Made by a program: the position numbers and the translations under genes
Notes under the pieces: generated by a model
Told to the model about the DNA's origin: nothing
The model's database searches: none
What the model saw: only the letters and a program-made list of their open reading frames with translations
Assembly: GCF_900129495.1 (NCBI RefSeq)
Contig: NZ_FQVX01000003.1
Location: forward strand, 372,001 to 436,000
Source: Geodermatophilus nigrescens
GTDB lineage: Bacteria > Actinomycetota > Actinomycetes > Mycobacteriales > Geodermatophilaceae
DNA: 64,000 nucleotides
Direction: 5' to 3'
In this document: positions 17,310-25,558 of the stretch, in pieces
Position numbering within the stretch: the first letter of the stretch is position 1
Layout of the letters: every line of letters starts with the position of its first letter

Positions 17310-18630
17310 GACCGGCGCGTTCGTCGTCGCCGGACGGTCCCTCGACCTCTCCACCGGCGAGGCGGCCTTCTCCTACCGCCTCGGCGACGACGAGTTCACC
17401 GAGCGGCTCGTGCTCGACCCGGTGCTGCTCGGCAGCGGGCCGGCCCCGGCGGCGCTCGACGCCGCCCTCGACCTCGTCCACCTGGTCATGGGCACCAGCT
17501 ACTACAAGCTGGCCGCGCCCGGCCGGGTGGTCGTCGAGCGGCCGGTGACCGCGGCGCAGCTCGCCGTCGCGCGCGCCGCCTACACCGACGGCCTCGGCGA
17601 GTTCGCCGCCGTCAACCGGCTGCCGGTGCCGCACCGGGTGGAGTTCGACGCCGAGGTGCGCGAGCCGGGCCAGCCGGTCGAGCCCGGCGGCCGCGGCGCG
17701 CTGCTGCCGGTCGGCGGCGGCAAGGACTCCGCGCTCGCGCTCGTGGTCATCCCCGACGGGACGGCGCTGGCGGTCAACCCCACCGGCGCGCAGCGCGACG
17801 TCGCCCGCGCGGCCGGCGTCCCGCTGGTCGAGGTGCGGCGCCGGCTCGACCCGCTGCTGGCCGAGCGCACCGCGCAGGGCGGACTCAACGGGCACGTGCC
17901 GGTCACCGCGATCAACTCCGCCATCGCCACCCTGGTCGCCGTCCTCGGCGGGTTCGACCCGGTGGTCTTCGCCAACGAGCGGTCCGCCGACGAGGAGACC
18001 CTCACCGTCGACGGCGCCAGCGTGAACCACCAGTACTCGAAGTCGTACGCCTTCGAGCGGCTGTTCACCGCGGCCGCCGCGGAGGTGGGCACCGGGTACT
18101 TCAGCCTGACCCGGCAGCTCTCGGAGCTGGCGACGGTCGCCGCCGTGGCCGCCCTGCCGCTGCGGGGCGACATCCTCAGCTGCAACCGCTCGTACACGCA
18201 GAAGCACATGGGCATCGGCGGGCAGGCCGAGCAGCGCTGGTGCCTGCACTGCGACAAGTGCCTGTTCACCTTCCTCTGCTTCGCGGTGTTCCTCCCGCCG
18301 GCCGAGGCGGAGGAGATGTTCGGCGGCAACCCGCTCGCCGACCCGTCGCTGGCCGACGGCTTCCGGCGGCTGTGGGCCACCGAGAAGCCGTTCGACTGCG
18401 TGGGGGAGCGGGCCGAGAGCGCCGCCGCGATGGCGCACCTGGCCGCGTCCCGCTCGTGGGGCTCGCAGCCGGTGGTCCGCCTGCTGGGCGCCGAGGCCGC
18501 CGACGCCGCGCAGGTCACCGACGCCACCGTCGCCCGGTTCCTCCCGCCGCGCGGCGAGCACGGCATCCCGGCGCGGTACCTGGAGTCGCTGCGGCGGGTG
18601 CTGGAGGCCTCGCGCAGCGCCGTCCCGTGA
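17260..18630 (+). CDS. murL: UDP-MurNAc-L-Ala-L-Glu epimerase MurL
   Basis: 456 residues. An ATP-pyrophosphatase-type loop LLPVGGGKDSALAL (GGGKDS at 152-157) activates the terminal glutamate; further family features are VVFANERSADEETL, NHQYSKSYAFE and a Cys cluster (C308 in ILSCNRSY, C328, C331, C334 in WCLHCDKC). It inverts the L-Glu added by MurD2 to D-Glu, replacing a free-glutamate racemase. The ATG at 17260 overlaps murD2 by 50 bases; an in-frame GTG at 17302 (VSETGAF) overlaps by only eight and removes a low-complexity N-terminus, so the true start may be there. The pair is an operon. Confidence 0.9.
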   Translation: MSRSSSTPAPSASPVSETGAFVVAGRSLDLSTGEAAFSYRLGDDEFTERLVLDPVLLGSGPAPAALDAALDLVHLVMGTSYYKLAAPGRVVVERPVTAAQLAVARAAYTDGLGEFAAVNRLPVPHRVEFDAEVREPGQPVEPGGRGALLPVGGGKDSALALVVIPDGTALAVNPTGAQRDVARAAGVPLVEVRRRLDPLLAERTAQGGLNGHVPVTAINSAIATLVAVLGGFDPVVFANERSADEETLTVDGASVNHQYSKSYAFERLFTAAAAEVGTGYFSLTRQLSELATVAAVAALPLRGDILSCNRSYTQKHMGIGGQAEQRWCLHCDKCLFTFLCFAVFLPPAEAEEMFGGNPLADPSLADGFRRLWATEKPFDCVGERAESAAAMAHLAASRSWGSQPVVRLLGAEAADAAQVTDATVARFLPPRGEHGIPARYLESLRRVLEASRSAVP

Positions 18631-18644
18631 GCACGGGCCGGTCC

Positions 18645-19107
18645 TAGGCTGTCGCGCGTGTCCGATCCCGGTGCCCCCCTCGCGGAGCGGCTGCGCGCGC
18701 AGGGCCTGCGGCTGACGCACCAGCGCCAGCAGGTGCTGGCGGCCGTCGCGGAGCTCGACCACGCCACCCCGGAGGCGATCGGCGCCCGGCTGCGCGAGCA
18801 GGCCGGGCCGGGCGGCGCGGCGCCGGACACCTCGACGGTCTACCGCACGCTGGAGCTGCTCGAGCGGCTCGGCCTGGTCTGGCACACCCACGTCGCCAAG
18901 GGCGCGCCGGTCTACCACGCCTCCGAGCACCCGCACCTGCACGTGGTCTGCGCCTCCTGCGGGGAGATCTCCTCCGCCGACCCGGAGGTGCTCGAGCAGG
19001 CGGCGGAACGTCTGGCGGCCGACCTGGGTTTCACCCTGGACGTGGGGCACGTGGCGCTGTCGGGCACGTGCCGCCGCTGCCGAGAGTCCGGGACGTCCCA
19101 GGAGTGA
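18645..19107 (+). CDS. zur: Fur family metalloregulator, Zur/FurB type
   Basis: 149 residues from GTG 18658 (the CDS proper is 18658-19107). A winged helix (LTHQRQQVLAAVAEL, TSTVYRTLELLERLGLV) is followed by a dimerisation domain with HPHLHVVCASCGE and TCRRC: Cys98, Cys101, Cys138 and Cys141 form the structural zinc site, with His93 and His95 among the regulatory ligands. Without a metal-responsive operator in view, Zur (zinc) is preferred over Fur because of the similarity to FurB/Zur of actinomycetes. A TAGGCT hexamer (18645-18650) ends seven bases before the GTG, so the mRNA is probably leaderless. ygfZ follows four bases later. Confidence 0.87.
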
Positions 19108-19111
19108 CCGC

Positions 19112-20218
19112 ATGAGCACCACCTCCCCCCTCGCCGCGCGAGCGGGCGCCGTCGTCGCCGAGGGCGGCACCGTCGCCGCCCACCACGGCGACCCGCTGCG
19201 CGAGCAGCGCCTGCTCGCCGAGGGCGCCGGGCTCGTCGACCGCAGCGACCGCGACGTCCTCGCGATCCCCGGCCCCGACCGGCTCTCCTGGCTGCACAGC
19301 CTCACCAGCCAGCACCTCGAGCGGCTCGCCGACGGCACCGGCACCCAGGCGCTGGTCCTCTCGCCGCAGGGCCACGTCGAGCACCACCTCGTGCTCGCCG
19401 AGCTCGGCGGCACCACCTGGGCCGACGTCGAGCCGGGCACCGGCGCCGCGCTGGCGACCTTCCTGCAGCGGATGGTCTTCATGCTCCGCGTCGAGCCCGC
19501 CCTGGTGACCGGGGACTGGGCGATGCTGACGCTCGTCGGCCCCCGCGGGTCCGACGTGCTCGCCGCCGCCGGCCTGCCCGCGCCGGAGGCCCCGTACGCC
19601 GTCGCCGCCCTGCCCGGCGGCGGCTGGGTGCGCCGCATGCCGGCCCTCGGCGACGGCGTCCCCGCGGTCGACCTGCTGGTGCCGCGCGCCGAGCTCGCCG
19701 CCCGCGCCGACGCGCTCGCCGCCGCGGGTGCCGGGACCGCCGGCCTGGACGCCTACGAGGCGCTGCGCGTGGAGGCCCGCCGTCCGCGGCTGGGCGCCGA
19801 CACCGACCACCGCACCATCCCCAACGAGCTGGAGTGGCTCGACAGCGCCGTCCACCTCCAGAAGGGCTGCTACCGCGGCCAGGAGACCGTCGCGCGCGTG
19901 CACAACCTCGGCCGCCCGCCGCGGCGGCTGGTGCTGCTGCACCTCGACGGCGTCAGCGAGGACCTGCCGGCTGCGGGTGCGCCGGTGCTGCGCGGGGAGC
20001 GCGAGGTCGGCCGCGCCGGCACGGTCGTGCGCCACCACGAGCTCGGCGTCGTCGCGCTCGCCCTGGTCAAGCAGTCGGTGGGCGCCGGCGACGAGCTGAC
20101 GGTGGGCGGTTCGCGGGCCGTGATCGACCCCGACGACGCCCCCGCCGCGCTCGACGACACCCGGGCCGCCGCCCGCGACCGCGTCCGCGCCGTCCGGTCT
20201 GCCACCATCGGGCGGTGA
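19112..20218 (+). CDS. ygfZ: Folate-binding YgfZ family protein
   Basis: 368 residues of the GcvT/aminomethyltransferase fold. The diagnostic motif KGCYRGQE (about residues 250-258) is present. YgfZ proteins use tetrahydrofolate to help keep or repair certain iron-sulfur enzymes. The N-terminal DVLAIPGPDRLSWLHSLTSQ and C-terminal RVHNLGRPPRRLVLLHL regions also fit. ATG 19112 lies four bases after the zur stop, so the two are cotranscribed, which couples zinc sensing to Fe-S maintenance. The stop overlaps the RsiG start as GTGA. Confidence 0.92.
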   Translation: MSTTSPLAARAGAVVAEGGTVAAHHGDPLREQRLLAEGAGLVDRSDRDVLAIPGPDRLSWLHSLTSQHLERLADGTGTQALVLSPQGHVEHHLVLAELGGTTWADVEPGTGAALATFLQRMVFMLRVEPALVTGDWAMLTLVGPRGSDVLAAAGLPAPEAPYAVAALPGGGWVRRMPALGDGVPAVDLLVPRAELAARADALAAAGAGTAGLDAYEALRVEARRPRLGADTDHRTIPNELEWLDSAVHLQKGCYRGQETVARVHNLGRPPRRLVLLHLDGVSEDLPAAGAPVLRGEREVGRAGTVVRHHELGVVALALVKQSVGAGDELTVGGSRAVIDPDDAPAALDDTRAAARDRVRAVRSATIGR

Positions 20219-20784
20219 CCTCCGCGAGCACCCCTCCGACCCCCGCCGGCGGCGCGGCCGTCGACGAGCTGCTCGACCCGGCCTTCCTCGCCGGCGTCGA
20301 GTCCCGCCCGATGGCCGACGTCCGCGGGCTGCGCCGCCGGGCCGAGCAGGAGGAGGTCAACCTCTCCTACACGCGGCGGCTGCTGCAGGGGCGGCTGGAC
20401 ATCGTGCGCCGGGAGCTGCAGCGCCGGGCCGAGCACGACGGCCGCTCGCTGGTCGACCTGCTGCCGGAGATCCTCGCCGAGAAGGGCCGCGGGCCCGCCC
20501 ACGGCCTGGGCCGCCACCAGACGGTGCAGCCGGCGGCGCCCGAGCGCTACGAGTCCTGGGTGAACGGCCTGACCCGCGGCGTCGACCTGTCCGACGTCGC
20601 CGGGCTCCCCGACGCCGAGCTCGAGCAGGCCGCCCGGGCCCTGGCCTCCGCGGAGGGCTCCCTGTCCGAGCGCCGCCGCGGCGTGCAGCAGGTGATGGAC
20701 GCCCTCGCCGGCGAGCTCGCCCGCCGCTACCGCAACGGCGAGGCCGACGTCGCCGCCCTCCTCGCCGACGAGGCCAGGCACTGA
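20215..20784 (+). CDS. rsiG: RsiG-like c-di-GMP-motif anti-sigma factor
   Basis: 189 residues, largely helical. Both copies of the RsiG c-di-GMP signature E-x3-S-x2-R-x3-Q-x3-D are intact: E47, S51, R54, Q58, D62 and E147, S151, R154, Q158, D162, exactly 100 residues apart. In Streptomyces these two helices bind a c-di-GMP dimer so that RsiG can hold the sporulation sigma factor WhiG; the family is often annotated as aerial mycelium formation protein. The GTG at 20215 overlaps the ygfZ stop and the TGA is overlapped by the next gene (CTGA). The partner sigma factor is not in the window. Confidence 0.88.
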   Translation: MTSASTPPTPAGGAAVDELLDPAFLAGVESRPMADVRGLRRRAEQEEVNLSYTRRLLQGRLDIVRRELQRRAEHDGRSLVDLLPEILAEKGRGPAHGLGRHQTVQPAAPERYESWVNGLTRGVDLSDVAGLPDAELEQAARALASAEGSLSERRRGVQQVMDALAGELARRYRNGEADVAALLADEARH

Positions 20785-21752
20785 GCGCGCCCTGGCCCGA
20801 CGCGCCGGTCCTCGTCGAGGTCTGGCGCTCCGGCTTCCTCGAGTCGGTGCACCGCGGCGCCGTCGTCGTGCTCGGCCCCGACGGGGACGTCCGCTGGTCG
20901 GCCGGCGACGTCGCCCGCCCCGTGCTGCCCCGCTCGTCCAACAAGCCGGTGCAGGCCACCACCTACCTCGCCGCCGGCTGGCGGCCGCGCACGGGCGAGG
21001 AGCTGTCCATCGCCGCCGGCTCGCACGCCGGCGAGGACGGCCACCGCGACCGCGCCGAGGCGATCCTCGCCTCCGCCGGCCTCGACGCGGGCGCCCTCGG
21101 CTGCCCGGCCGCGCTGCCCGGGCACGAGGAGACGCGCGCCGCGTGGATCACCGGCGGTCGCGCTCCCGAGCGCCTGGCGTTCAACTGCTCGGGCAAGCAC
21201 GCCGCGATGCTCGCCGCCTGCGTCGCGGCCGGCTGGCCGACCGAGGGCTACCTCGACCCGCAGCACCCGCTGCAGCAGGCGATCGAGGCCCGCCTGGCCG
21301 CCGCGGCCGGCGAGCCGGTGGCCGCGGTCGTCGTCGACGGCTGCGGCGCACCCCAGCACGGCATGTCTCTGGCCGGGCTGGCGCGCGGCCTGCGCTCGCT
21401 GGTGGACGCGGACCCCGGGACGCCCGAGCGGGCCGTCGCGGACGCCATGCGGGCCCACCCCTGGTACGTCGCCGGCACCGGCCGCGACGACACCCTGCTC
21501 ATGGAGGCCGTGCCCGGCCTGCTGGTCAAGGGCGGGGCCGACGGCGTGCACGTCGCCGCGCTGCCCGGCCGCGGCGCGATCGCCTACAAGCTCGACGACG
21601 GCGGCGACCGCGGCCGCGCGCCGGTGCTCGCCGCCGCGCTGCGCCGCCTCGGGGTCGACGCCGACGTGCTCGCCCGCTGGTCGGCCCCGCCGGTCACCGG
21701 CGGCGACGGCGTCGTCGGTGAGGTGCGGCCGTCGGCGGTGCTGACCACCTGA
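20781..21752 (+). CDS. Type II-like L-asparaginase (PF06089 family)
   Basis: 323 residues. The N-terminal VLVEVWRSGFLESVHRG, SSNKPVQATTYL, FNCSGKHAAMLAACVAAG, DGCGAPQHGMSL and KGGADGVHVAALPGRGAIAY segments are those of the actinobacterial/rhizobial asparaginase family that is unrelated to the E. coli enzymes. It would hydrolyse Asn to Asp and ammonia. The conserved N-terminus lies upstream of the first GTG (20847); the only start that includes it is a CTG at 20781, overlapping the rsiG stop as CTGA, the same arrangement as glnR/mshD. The function is a family-level inference. Confidence 0.85.
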   Translation: MSAPWPDAPVLVEVWRSGFLESVHRGAVVVLGPDGDVRWSAGDVARPVLPRSSNKPVQATTYLAAGWRPRTGEELSIAAGSHAGEDGHRDRAEAILASAGLDAGALGCPAALPGHEETRAAWITGGRAPERLAFNCSGKHAAMLAACVAAGWPTEGYLDPQHPLQQAIEARLAAAAGEPVAAVVVDGCGAPQHGMSLAGLARGLRSLVDADPGTPERAVADAMRAHPWYVAGTGRDDTLLMEAVPGLLVKGGADGVHVAALPGRGAIAYKLDDGGDRGRAPVLAAALRRLGVDADVLARWSAPPVTGGDGVVGEVRPSAVLTT

Positions 21753-21795
21753 CCCGCGCCCGGGCGGGGACACGCCGGGTGTGAGAGGACTCACG

Positions 21796-21845
21796 CAGGG
21801 GTGCTAGCAGCTGCGCTTGCAGCTGCTAGCACCCCTGGTTACCGT
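21796..21845. promoter_or_regulatory. Operator palindrome and -10 box of the Rv0474-type regulator
   Basis: Perfect 19-bp arms (CAGGGGTGCTAGCAGCTGC at 21796-21814, its complement at 21819-21837) flank GCTT. Each arm contains the palindrome TGCTAGCA; the two are 22 bp apart, two helical turns. TACCGT (21840-21845) follows directly and ends seven bases before the GTG, so the palindrome occupies the -35 region. Confidence 0.8.
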
Positions 21846-21852
21846 CGAGTAC

Positions 21853-22398
21853 GTGCAGACCCCCGGCGAGTTCGTGAGCGGTCAGGTGAGGTCGGTCCGC
21901 GAGAAGGTGGACCAGCTCGCCGGCAGCGTCGCGGAGACCGTCGCGGCCGAGGCCCAGCAGGTCTCGACCGTGCGCTCGCAGGTGGGGGAGTTCATCCGGG
22001 AGCAGCGCAGCGCCGCCCGGGTGTCCCTGCGCGAGCTCGCCCGCACCGCGGGGGTGAGCAACCCCTACCTGTCGCAGGTGGAGCGGGGGCTGCGCAAGCC
22101 GTCGGCGGAGATCCTGGCCGCCATCGCCAAGGGCCTGGAGATCTCCGCCGAGACGCTCTACGAGCAGGCGGGCATCCTCGACCGGCGCCCCGGCAACCCC
22201 GACACGATCGCGGCGATCCGGTCCGACGAGCAGCTCTCCGAACGGCACAAGGCCGTGCTCCTCGAGCTGTACGAGACCTACGTGCGCGAGCACGCCGCCG
22301 CCCCGCGGACACCCGGCACCTCCCCGAGCACCGCCCCGAGCCCCGCCCCGCACCGCGTCCCCGCGGACGGGCCCACGATCTCCGAGGAGACAGCATGA
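21853..22398 (+). CDS. XRE-type helix-turn-helix regulator (Rv0474 type)
   Basis: 181 residues. An N-terminal helical segment (about 1-42, VRSVREKVDQLAGSVAETV, coiled-coil-like) precedes an XRE domain (about 45-105: FIREQRSAARVSLRELA, AGVSNPYLSQVERGLRKPS). The C-terminal tail is Pro/Ala-rich. GTG 21853 is chosen because TACCGT lies seven bases upstream; the longer ORF from 21817 starts inside the palindrome. The order regulator-HbhA-DUF2516 equals Rv0474-Rv0476. It probably binds the palindrome over its own promoter and so controls hbhA, which overlaps it by four bases (ATGA). Confidence 0.88.
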   Translation: MQTPGEFVSGQVRSVREKVDQLAGSVAETVAAEAQQVSTVRSQVGEFIREQRSAARVSLRELARTAGVSNPYLSQVERGLRKPSAEILAAIAKGLEISAETLYEQAGILDRRPGNPDTIAAIRSDEQLSERHKAVLLELYETYVREHAAAPRTPGTSPSTAPSPAPHRVPADGPTISEETA

Positions 22399-23114
22399 CC
22401 ACCGCCACCTCCCTGTTCGAGCAGGTCGCCGAGCGCGGCCGCACGCCGCTGCTGGTCGCCGTCGGCGCCGGTGACCTCGCCGTCACGCAGGCCCGCACCG
22501 TCCTCGCCACGCTGCGCTCGCGCGCCGAGGCCCTCCCCGGTGAGGCCCAGGTCCAGGTCGACCTGGCCACCAAGGAGGCCCGCACCCGCGCCGAGCTCGC
22601 CGCCGACCGCGCCCGCGGCCTGGCCGGCGCCGTCCGCCCCGAGGCCGTCGTCGGCACCCTGAACACGCTGGTCGAGCAGGCCCGCGCCCAGGCCGCCGGC
22701 ACCGTCGAGGTGCTGGCCGAGCGCGGCGCCGACGTGCTGCAGGAGCTGCGCCGCCAGCCCGGCTTCCGCCGCTTCGCCGCCAAGGCCGAGGCCGCCGTCG
22801 ACACCGTCGAGGAGACCGTCGAGGAGGTCATCGAGGACGCCGCCGAGGCCGTGACCGAGGCCTCCGACGAGATCACCTCGCGCGTCCAGAAGGCCGCCTC
22901 GAAGACCACCAAGGCCGCCGCCCGCGCGGAGGAGGCCGTCGAGGAGGCCGCCGACTCGGCCAAGGCCACCATCGAGGAGACCGCCGAGGCCGCCGACGAG
23001 GCGACCGCCAAGGCCGCCCGCAAGCCGGCCAAGCGCACCACCGCCGCGCGCGGCAAGGCCGCCGGCACCTCGACCCGCGTGAGCCGCACCCGCACCGCCA
23101 AGACCACCGACTGA
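22395..23114 (+). CDS. hbhA: Heparin-binding hemagglutinin-like protein HbhA
   Basis: 239 residues: a long amphipathic helical N-terminal half (ARTVLATLRSRAEALPGEA through TLNTLVEQARAQAAGTVEV), an acidic stretch (VEETVEEVIEDAAEAVTEA) and a Lys/Ala/Thr-rich C-terminus (RKPAKRTTAARGKAAG) resembling the lysine-rich repeats of mycobacterial HbhA. HbhA is a surface-associated adhesin in mycobacteria; in a soil actinomycete it is more likely a cell-envelope or lipid-associated coiled-coil protein. The ATG at 22395 overlaps the regulator stop. The tail is low complexity, so homology rests on the first 150 residues and the synteny. Confidence 0.85.
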   Translation: MTTATSLFEQVAERGRTPLLVAVGAGDLAVTQARTVLATLRSRAEALPGEAQVQVDLATKEARTRAELAADRARGLAGAVRPEAVVGTLNTLVEQARAQAAGTVEVLAERGADVLQELRRQPGFRRFAAKAEAAVDTVEETVEEVIEDAAEAVTEASDEITSRVQKAASKTTKAAARAEEAVEEAADSAKATIEETAEAADEATAKAARKPAKRTTAARGKAAGTSTRVSRTRTAKTTD

Positions 23115-23130
23115 CCTCGGTACCCGACCA

Positions 23131-23164
23131 GGGCCCCGGAGCTGCCGTAGGCGCTCCGGGGCCC
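23131..23164. terminator. Hairpin terminator after hbhA
   Basis: GGGCCCCGGAGC (23131-23142) pairs with GCTCCGGGGCCC (23153-23164) around a ten-base loop, 17 bases after the hbhA stop. Confidence 0.8.
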
Positions 23165-23222
23165 TGTCGCGTCCCTGGCCGTGTCCTCCCTGCGGAGGGG
23201 TCCCGCGGTCCCTCCCGGCGGG

Positions 23223-23520
23223 TACCCTCCCCGGCATGGCGTTCGACGCGGTCCTGCTCGAGGCCCTGTACTGGGCCACCCTCGCGCTGACCGTCTGGGC
23301 TCTCGTCGACGCGGTCATCCGCCCGGCGCCCAACTACGTGGCCGCCGGGAAGCTCACCAAGCCGGCCTGGGCGGCGATCACCGCGCTGGCCGCGGTGGTG
23401 CTCTACCTGTCCGGGCCGATGACCTTCCTCGGCCTGCCCGCCGTCATCGCCGCCGTCGTCTACCTGGTCGACGTGCGGCCCGCGGTCCGCGGGGTGCAGC
23501 GGGGCAACAGCCCCTGGTGA
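23223..23520 (+). CDS. DUF2516 small membrane protein
   Basis: 94 residues from ATG 23236 (the CDS proper is 23236-23520) with three membrane segments (about 10-30, 45-64, 68-85) and the motif VRGVQRGNSPW at the end, as in the Rv0476 family. Function unknown. TACCCT (23223-23228) ends seven bases before the ATG, suggesting a leaderless transcript independent of hbhA, which is consistent with the terminator between them. Confidence 0.85.
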
Positions 23521-23535
23521 CCGCGGGCGGCCGGG

Positions 23536-23745
23536 TCAGTACCGGTCGTCGCGCGGCATGAGCACCCACAGGACCAGGTAGGCGATGAACTGCGGTCCGG
23601 GCAGGATGCACGAGACCACGAAGGCCAGCCGCAGGGCGCCGGTCGAGATGCCGTAGCGGCGGGCGATGCCGGAGCAGACGCCGGCGATCATCTTGTTGCG
23701 GGTGTCGCGGGCGAGCCGGCGCGGAGCCGGTGCGGGATAGGTCAT
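23536..23745 (-). CDS. PspC domain protein
   Basis: 69 residues: RNKMIAGVCSGIARRYGIST followed by a hydrophobic helix (LRLAFVVSCILPGPQFIAYL) and LVLWVLMP, the complete PspC fold. PspC proteins sit in the membrane and take part in envelope-stress responses. ATG 23745. It stands alone, converging with the DUF2516 gene, with no other psp genes near. Confidence 0.9.
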   Translation of the reverse strand: MTYPAPAPRRLARDTRNKMIAGVCSGIARRYGISTGALRLAFVVSCILPGPQFIAYLVLWVLMPRDDRY

Positions 23746-23796
23746 GCCCCGACCCTAGGCGCGCTCCGGGCACCCCGGCATCGGGGAAGACCCTGG

Positions 23797-24657
23797 TCAG
23801 CGGCTGAACACGCCCGGCGGCGGCTCCGGGGAGGCGACCGCCCCGGCGTCGGTCACCGGCTGCGCGCGGCCCACGAACCGGGCCAGGTCCTCGCCCTCGA
23901 CCACCCGCGCGGGCATGGGGTCGGCGGCGCAGCGCCGGGTCAGGGCGGCCACCGGCAGCGGCGCGTCCGAGGCCACCGCGACGAGGTTGCCGAACCGCCG
24001 CCCGCGCAGCGTGCCGGGCTCGGCGAGCACGCAGACGTGCGCGAAGACCGCCCGCAGCGTGGCCACCTGCCCGCGGGCGAAGCGCAGCGGCGGGCCGTCG
24101 GCGACGTTGACGGCCAGGACACCGCCGGGCCGCAGCACCCGGTGCGCCTCCGCGGCGTACTCGACCGTGGTCAGGTGCGCCGGCGTCCGCGCCCCGGCGA
24201 AGACGTCGCTGACGACGACGTCGGCGCTCGCCGGCGGCAGCGCCGCCAGCCCGGCGCGGGCGTCGGCGGCGCGCACCCGCACCCGCGCGTCGCGGGGCAG
24301 CGGCAGGTGCGCGCGGACCAGGTCGGTGAGCCGCTGGTCGACCTCCACCACCCGCTGCCGCGAGCCGGGCCGGGTCACCGCGAGGTAGCGGGCCAGCGTG
24401 AGCGCGCCGCCGCCGAGGTGCACGGCGTCGACCGGCTGCCCCTCGGGCGCCGCCAGGTCGAGCACGTGGCCCATCCGGCGGACGTACTCGAACTCCAGGT
24501 GGGCGGGGTTGTCCAGGTCGACGTGCGACTGCGGCGTCCCCTCGACCATCAGCACCCACGAGCCGTCGCGGTCGGCGTCGCCGAGCAGCTCGGCCGTGCC
24601 GCCGTCGACCTCGGTGGGACCCGGCGGCACCACCGGGGGGCGCTCGCCGCGCCTCAC
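23797..24657 (-). CDS. Spermidine synthase-like methyltransferase-fold protein
   Basis: 286 residues. A short N-terminal strand region (WVLMVEGTPQSHVDLDNPAHL) precedes a spermidine-synthase-type Rossmann domain: VDAVHLGGGALTLARYLAVT, VVEVDQRLTDLVR, VRAADARAGLAAL and DVVVSDVFAGARTP. Actinobacterial proteins of this kind lack proof of polyamine synthesis and are often called fused MFS/spermidine synthase-like. GTG 24657 overlaps the upstream methyltransferase stop (GTGA). No polyamine genes are nearby, so the substrate is unknown. Confidence 0.82.
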   Translation of the reverse strand: MRRGERPPVVPPGPTEVDGGTAELLGDADRDGSWVLMVEGTPQSHVDLDNPAHLEFEYVRRMGHVLDLAAPEGQPVDAVHLGGGALTLARYLAVTRPGSRQRVVEVDQRLTDLVRAHLPLPRDARVRVRAADARAGLAALPPASADVVVSDVFAGARTPAHLTTVEYAAEAHRVLRPGGVLAVNVADGPPLRFARGQVATLRAVFAHVCVLAEPGTLRGRRFGNLVAVASDAPLPVAALTRRCAADPMPARVVEGEDLARFVGRAQPVTDAGAVASPEPPPGVFSR

Positions 24658-25511
24658 GACGGCGCCACCGCCGACCAGCGCACCGTCAGCTCGCCGTGCC
24701 GCCAGCGCCGCGTGGAGCCCACCAGCGGCCAGCCGTCGTCGGCGAGGGCCTGGACCGCGGCTCCCCACCGCTGCCGTGGCCCGAACGCGGTCAGCCCGGC
24801 CGCGGCGGCCCAGGCGGCGTCGAGGGCGCGCAGCAGGTCGTGCACCGGCTGCCCGGGGACGTTGTGGTGGATGAGGGCCTTGGGCAGCCGCTCGGCGAGG
24901 TCGGAGGGCCGGTCGAGGTCGGCGACGCGGGCGGCGAGGGTCAGGGTGAGCGGGCCGTCGGCGTCGAGGGCCACCCAGGTCGCCCGCCGTCCCCACTCGT
25001 CGCAGGTGCCCTCCACCAGCAGACCGCCGGGGCCCAGCGCCGCGCAGGTGGTCTCCCAGGCGCGCGCCGCGGACGCCTCGTCGTACTGGCGCAGCACGTT
25101 GAACTCGCGCACCAGCACCGGGCGCAGCCCCGCGAGCTCGAACCCGCCGACGCGGAAGTCGACCCGCGGCGGGTCGCGGTCGGCCTCGACGGCGGCCACC
25201 CGGGCGGGGGCGATCTCCAGCCCGACGACCTCGAGGCCGGGCACGGCGGGGGCCAGCCGGTCGACGAGTTCCAAGGTGGTCACCGCCGACGCGCCGTAGC
25301 CGAGGTCGACGACGAGCGGGCGGGCGGCGTCGCGCAGGCGGGGGAGCTGGGTGGCGAGGATCCAGCGGTCGACCCGGCGCAGCCGGTTGGCGTTCGTGGT
25401 GCCGCGGGTGGGCAGGCCCAGCGCGCGGGCCCGGCCGGCGGCCAGGCGCGGGTTGGCCCTGCGGGGGGTGAGCGACGCCCGGCGCTTGTGCCCGCTGTCG
25501 CCCTCGCTCAC
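24654..25511 (-). CDS. Class I SAM-dependent methyltransferase-like protein
   Basis: 285 residues with a Rossmann core: PLVVDLGYGASAVTTLELVDRLA (motif I), LEVVGLEIAPARVAAVE (motif II), VREFNVLRQYDEASAARAW and LGPGGLLVEGTCDEWGR. The N-terminus is basic (GHKRRASLTPRRANPR). The family is the conserved actinobacterial methyltransferase beside murB. GTG 25511 is divergent from murB with 59 bases between; a TACCCT on the minus strand (25525-25520) ends eight bases before it. Substrate unknown. Confidence 0.85.
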   Translation of the reverse strand: MSEGDSGHKRRASLTPRRANPRLAAGRARALGLPTRGTTNANRLRRVDRWILATQLPRLRDAARPLVVDLGYGASAVTTLELVDRLAPAVPGLEVVGLEIAPARVAAVEADRDPPRVDFRVGGFELAGLRPVLVREFNVLRQYDEASAARAWETTCAALGPGGLLVEGTCDEWGRRATWVALDADGPLTLTLAARVADLDRPSDLAERLPKALIHHNVPGQPVHDLLRALDAAWAAAAGLTAFGPRQRWGAAVQALADDGWPLVGSTRRWRHGELTVRWSAVAPS

Positions 25512-25558
25512 CGGACCCGAGGGTAGTCCGCCTCCCCGGCGGGCTGGCGGGCCGTGGC

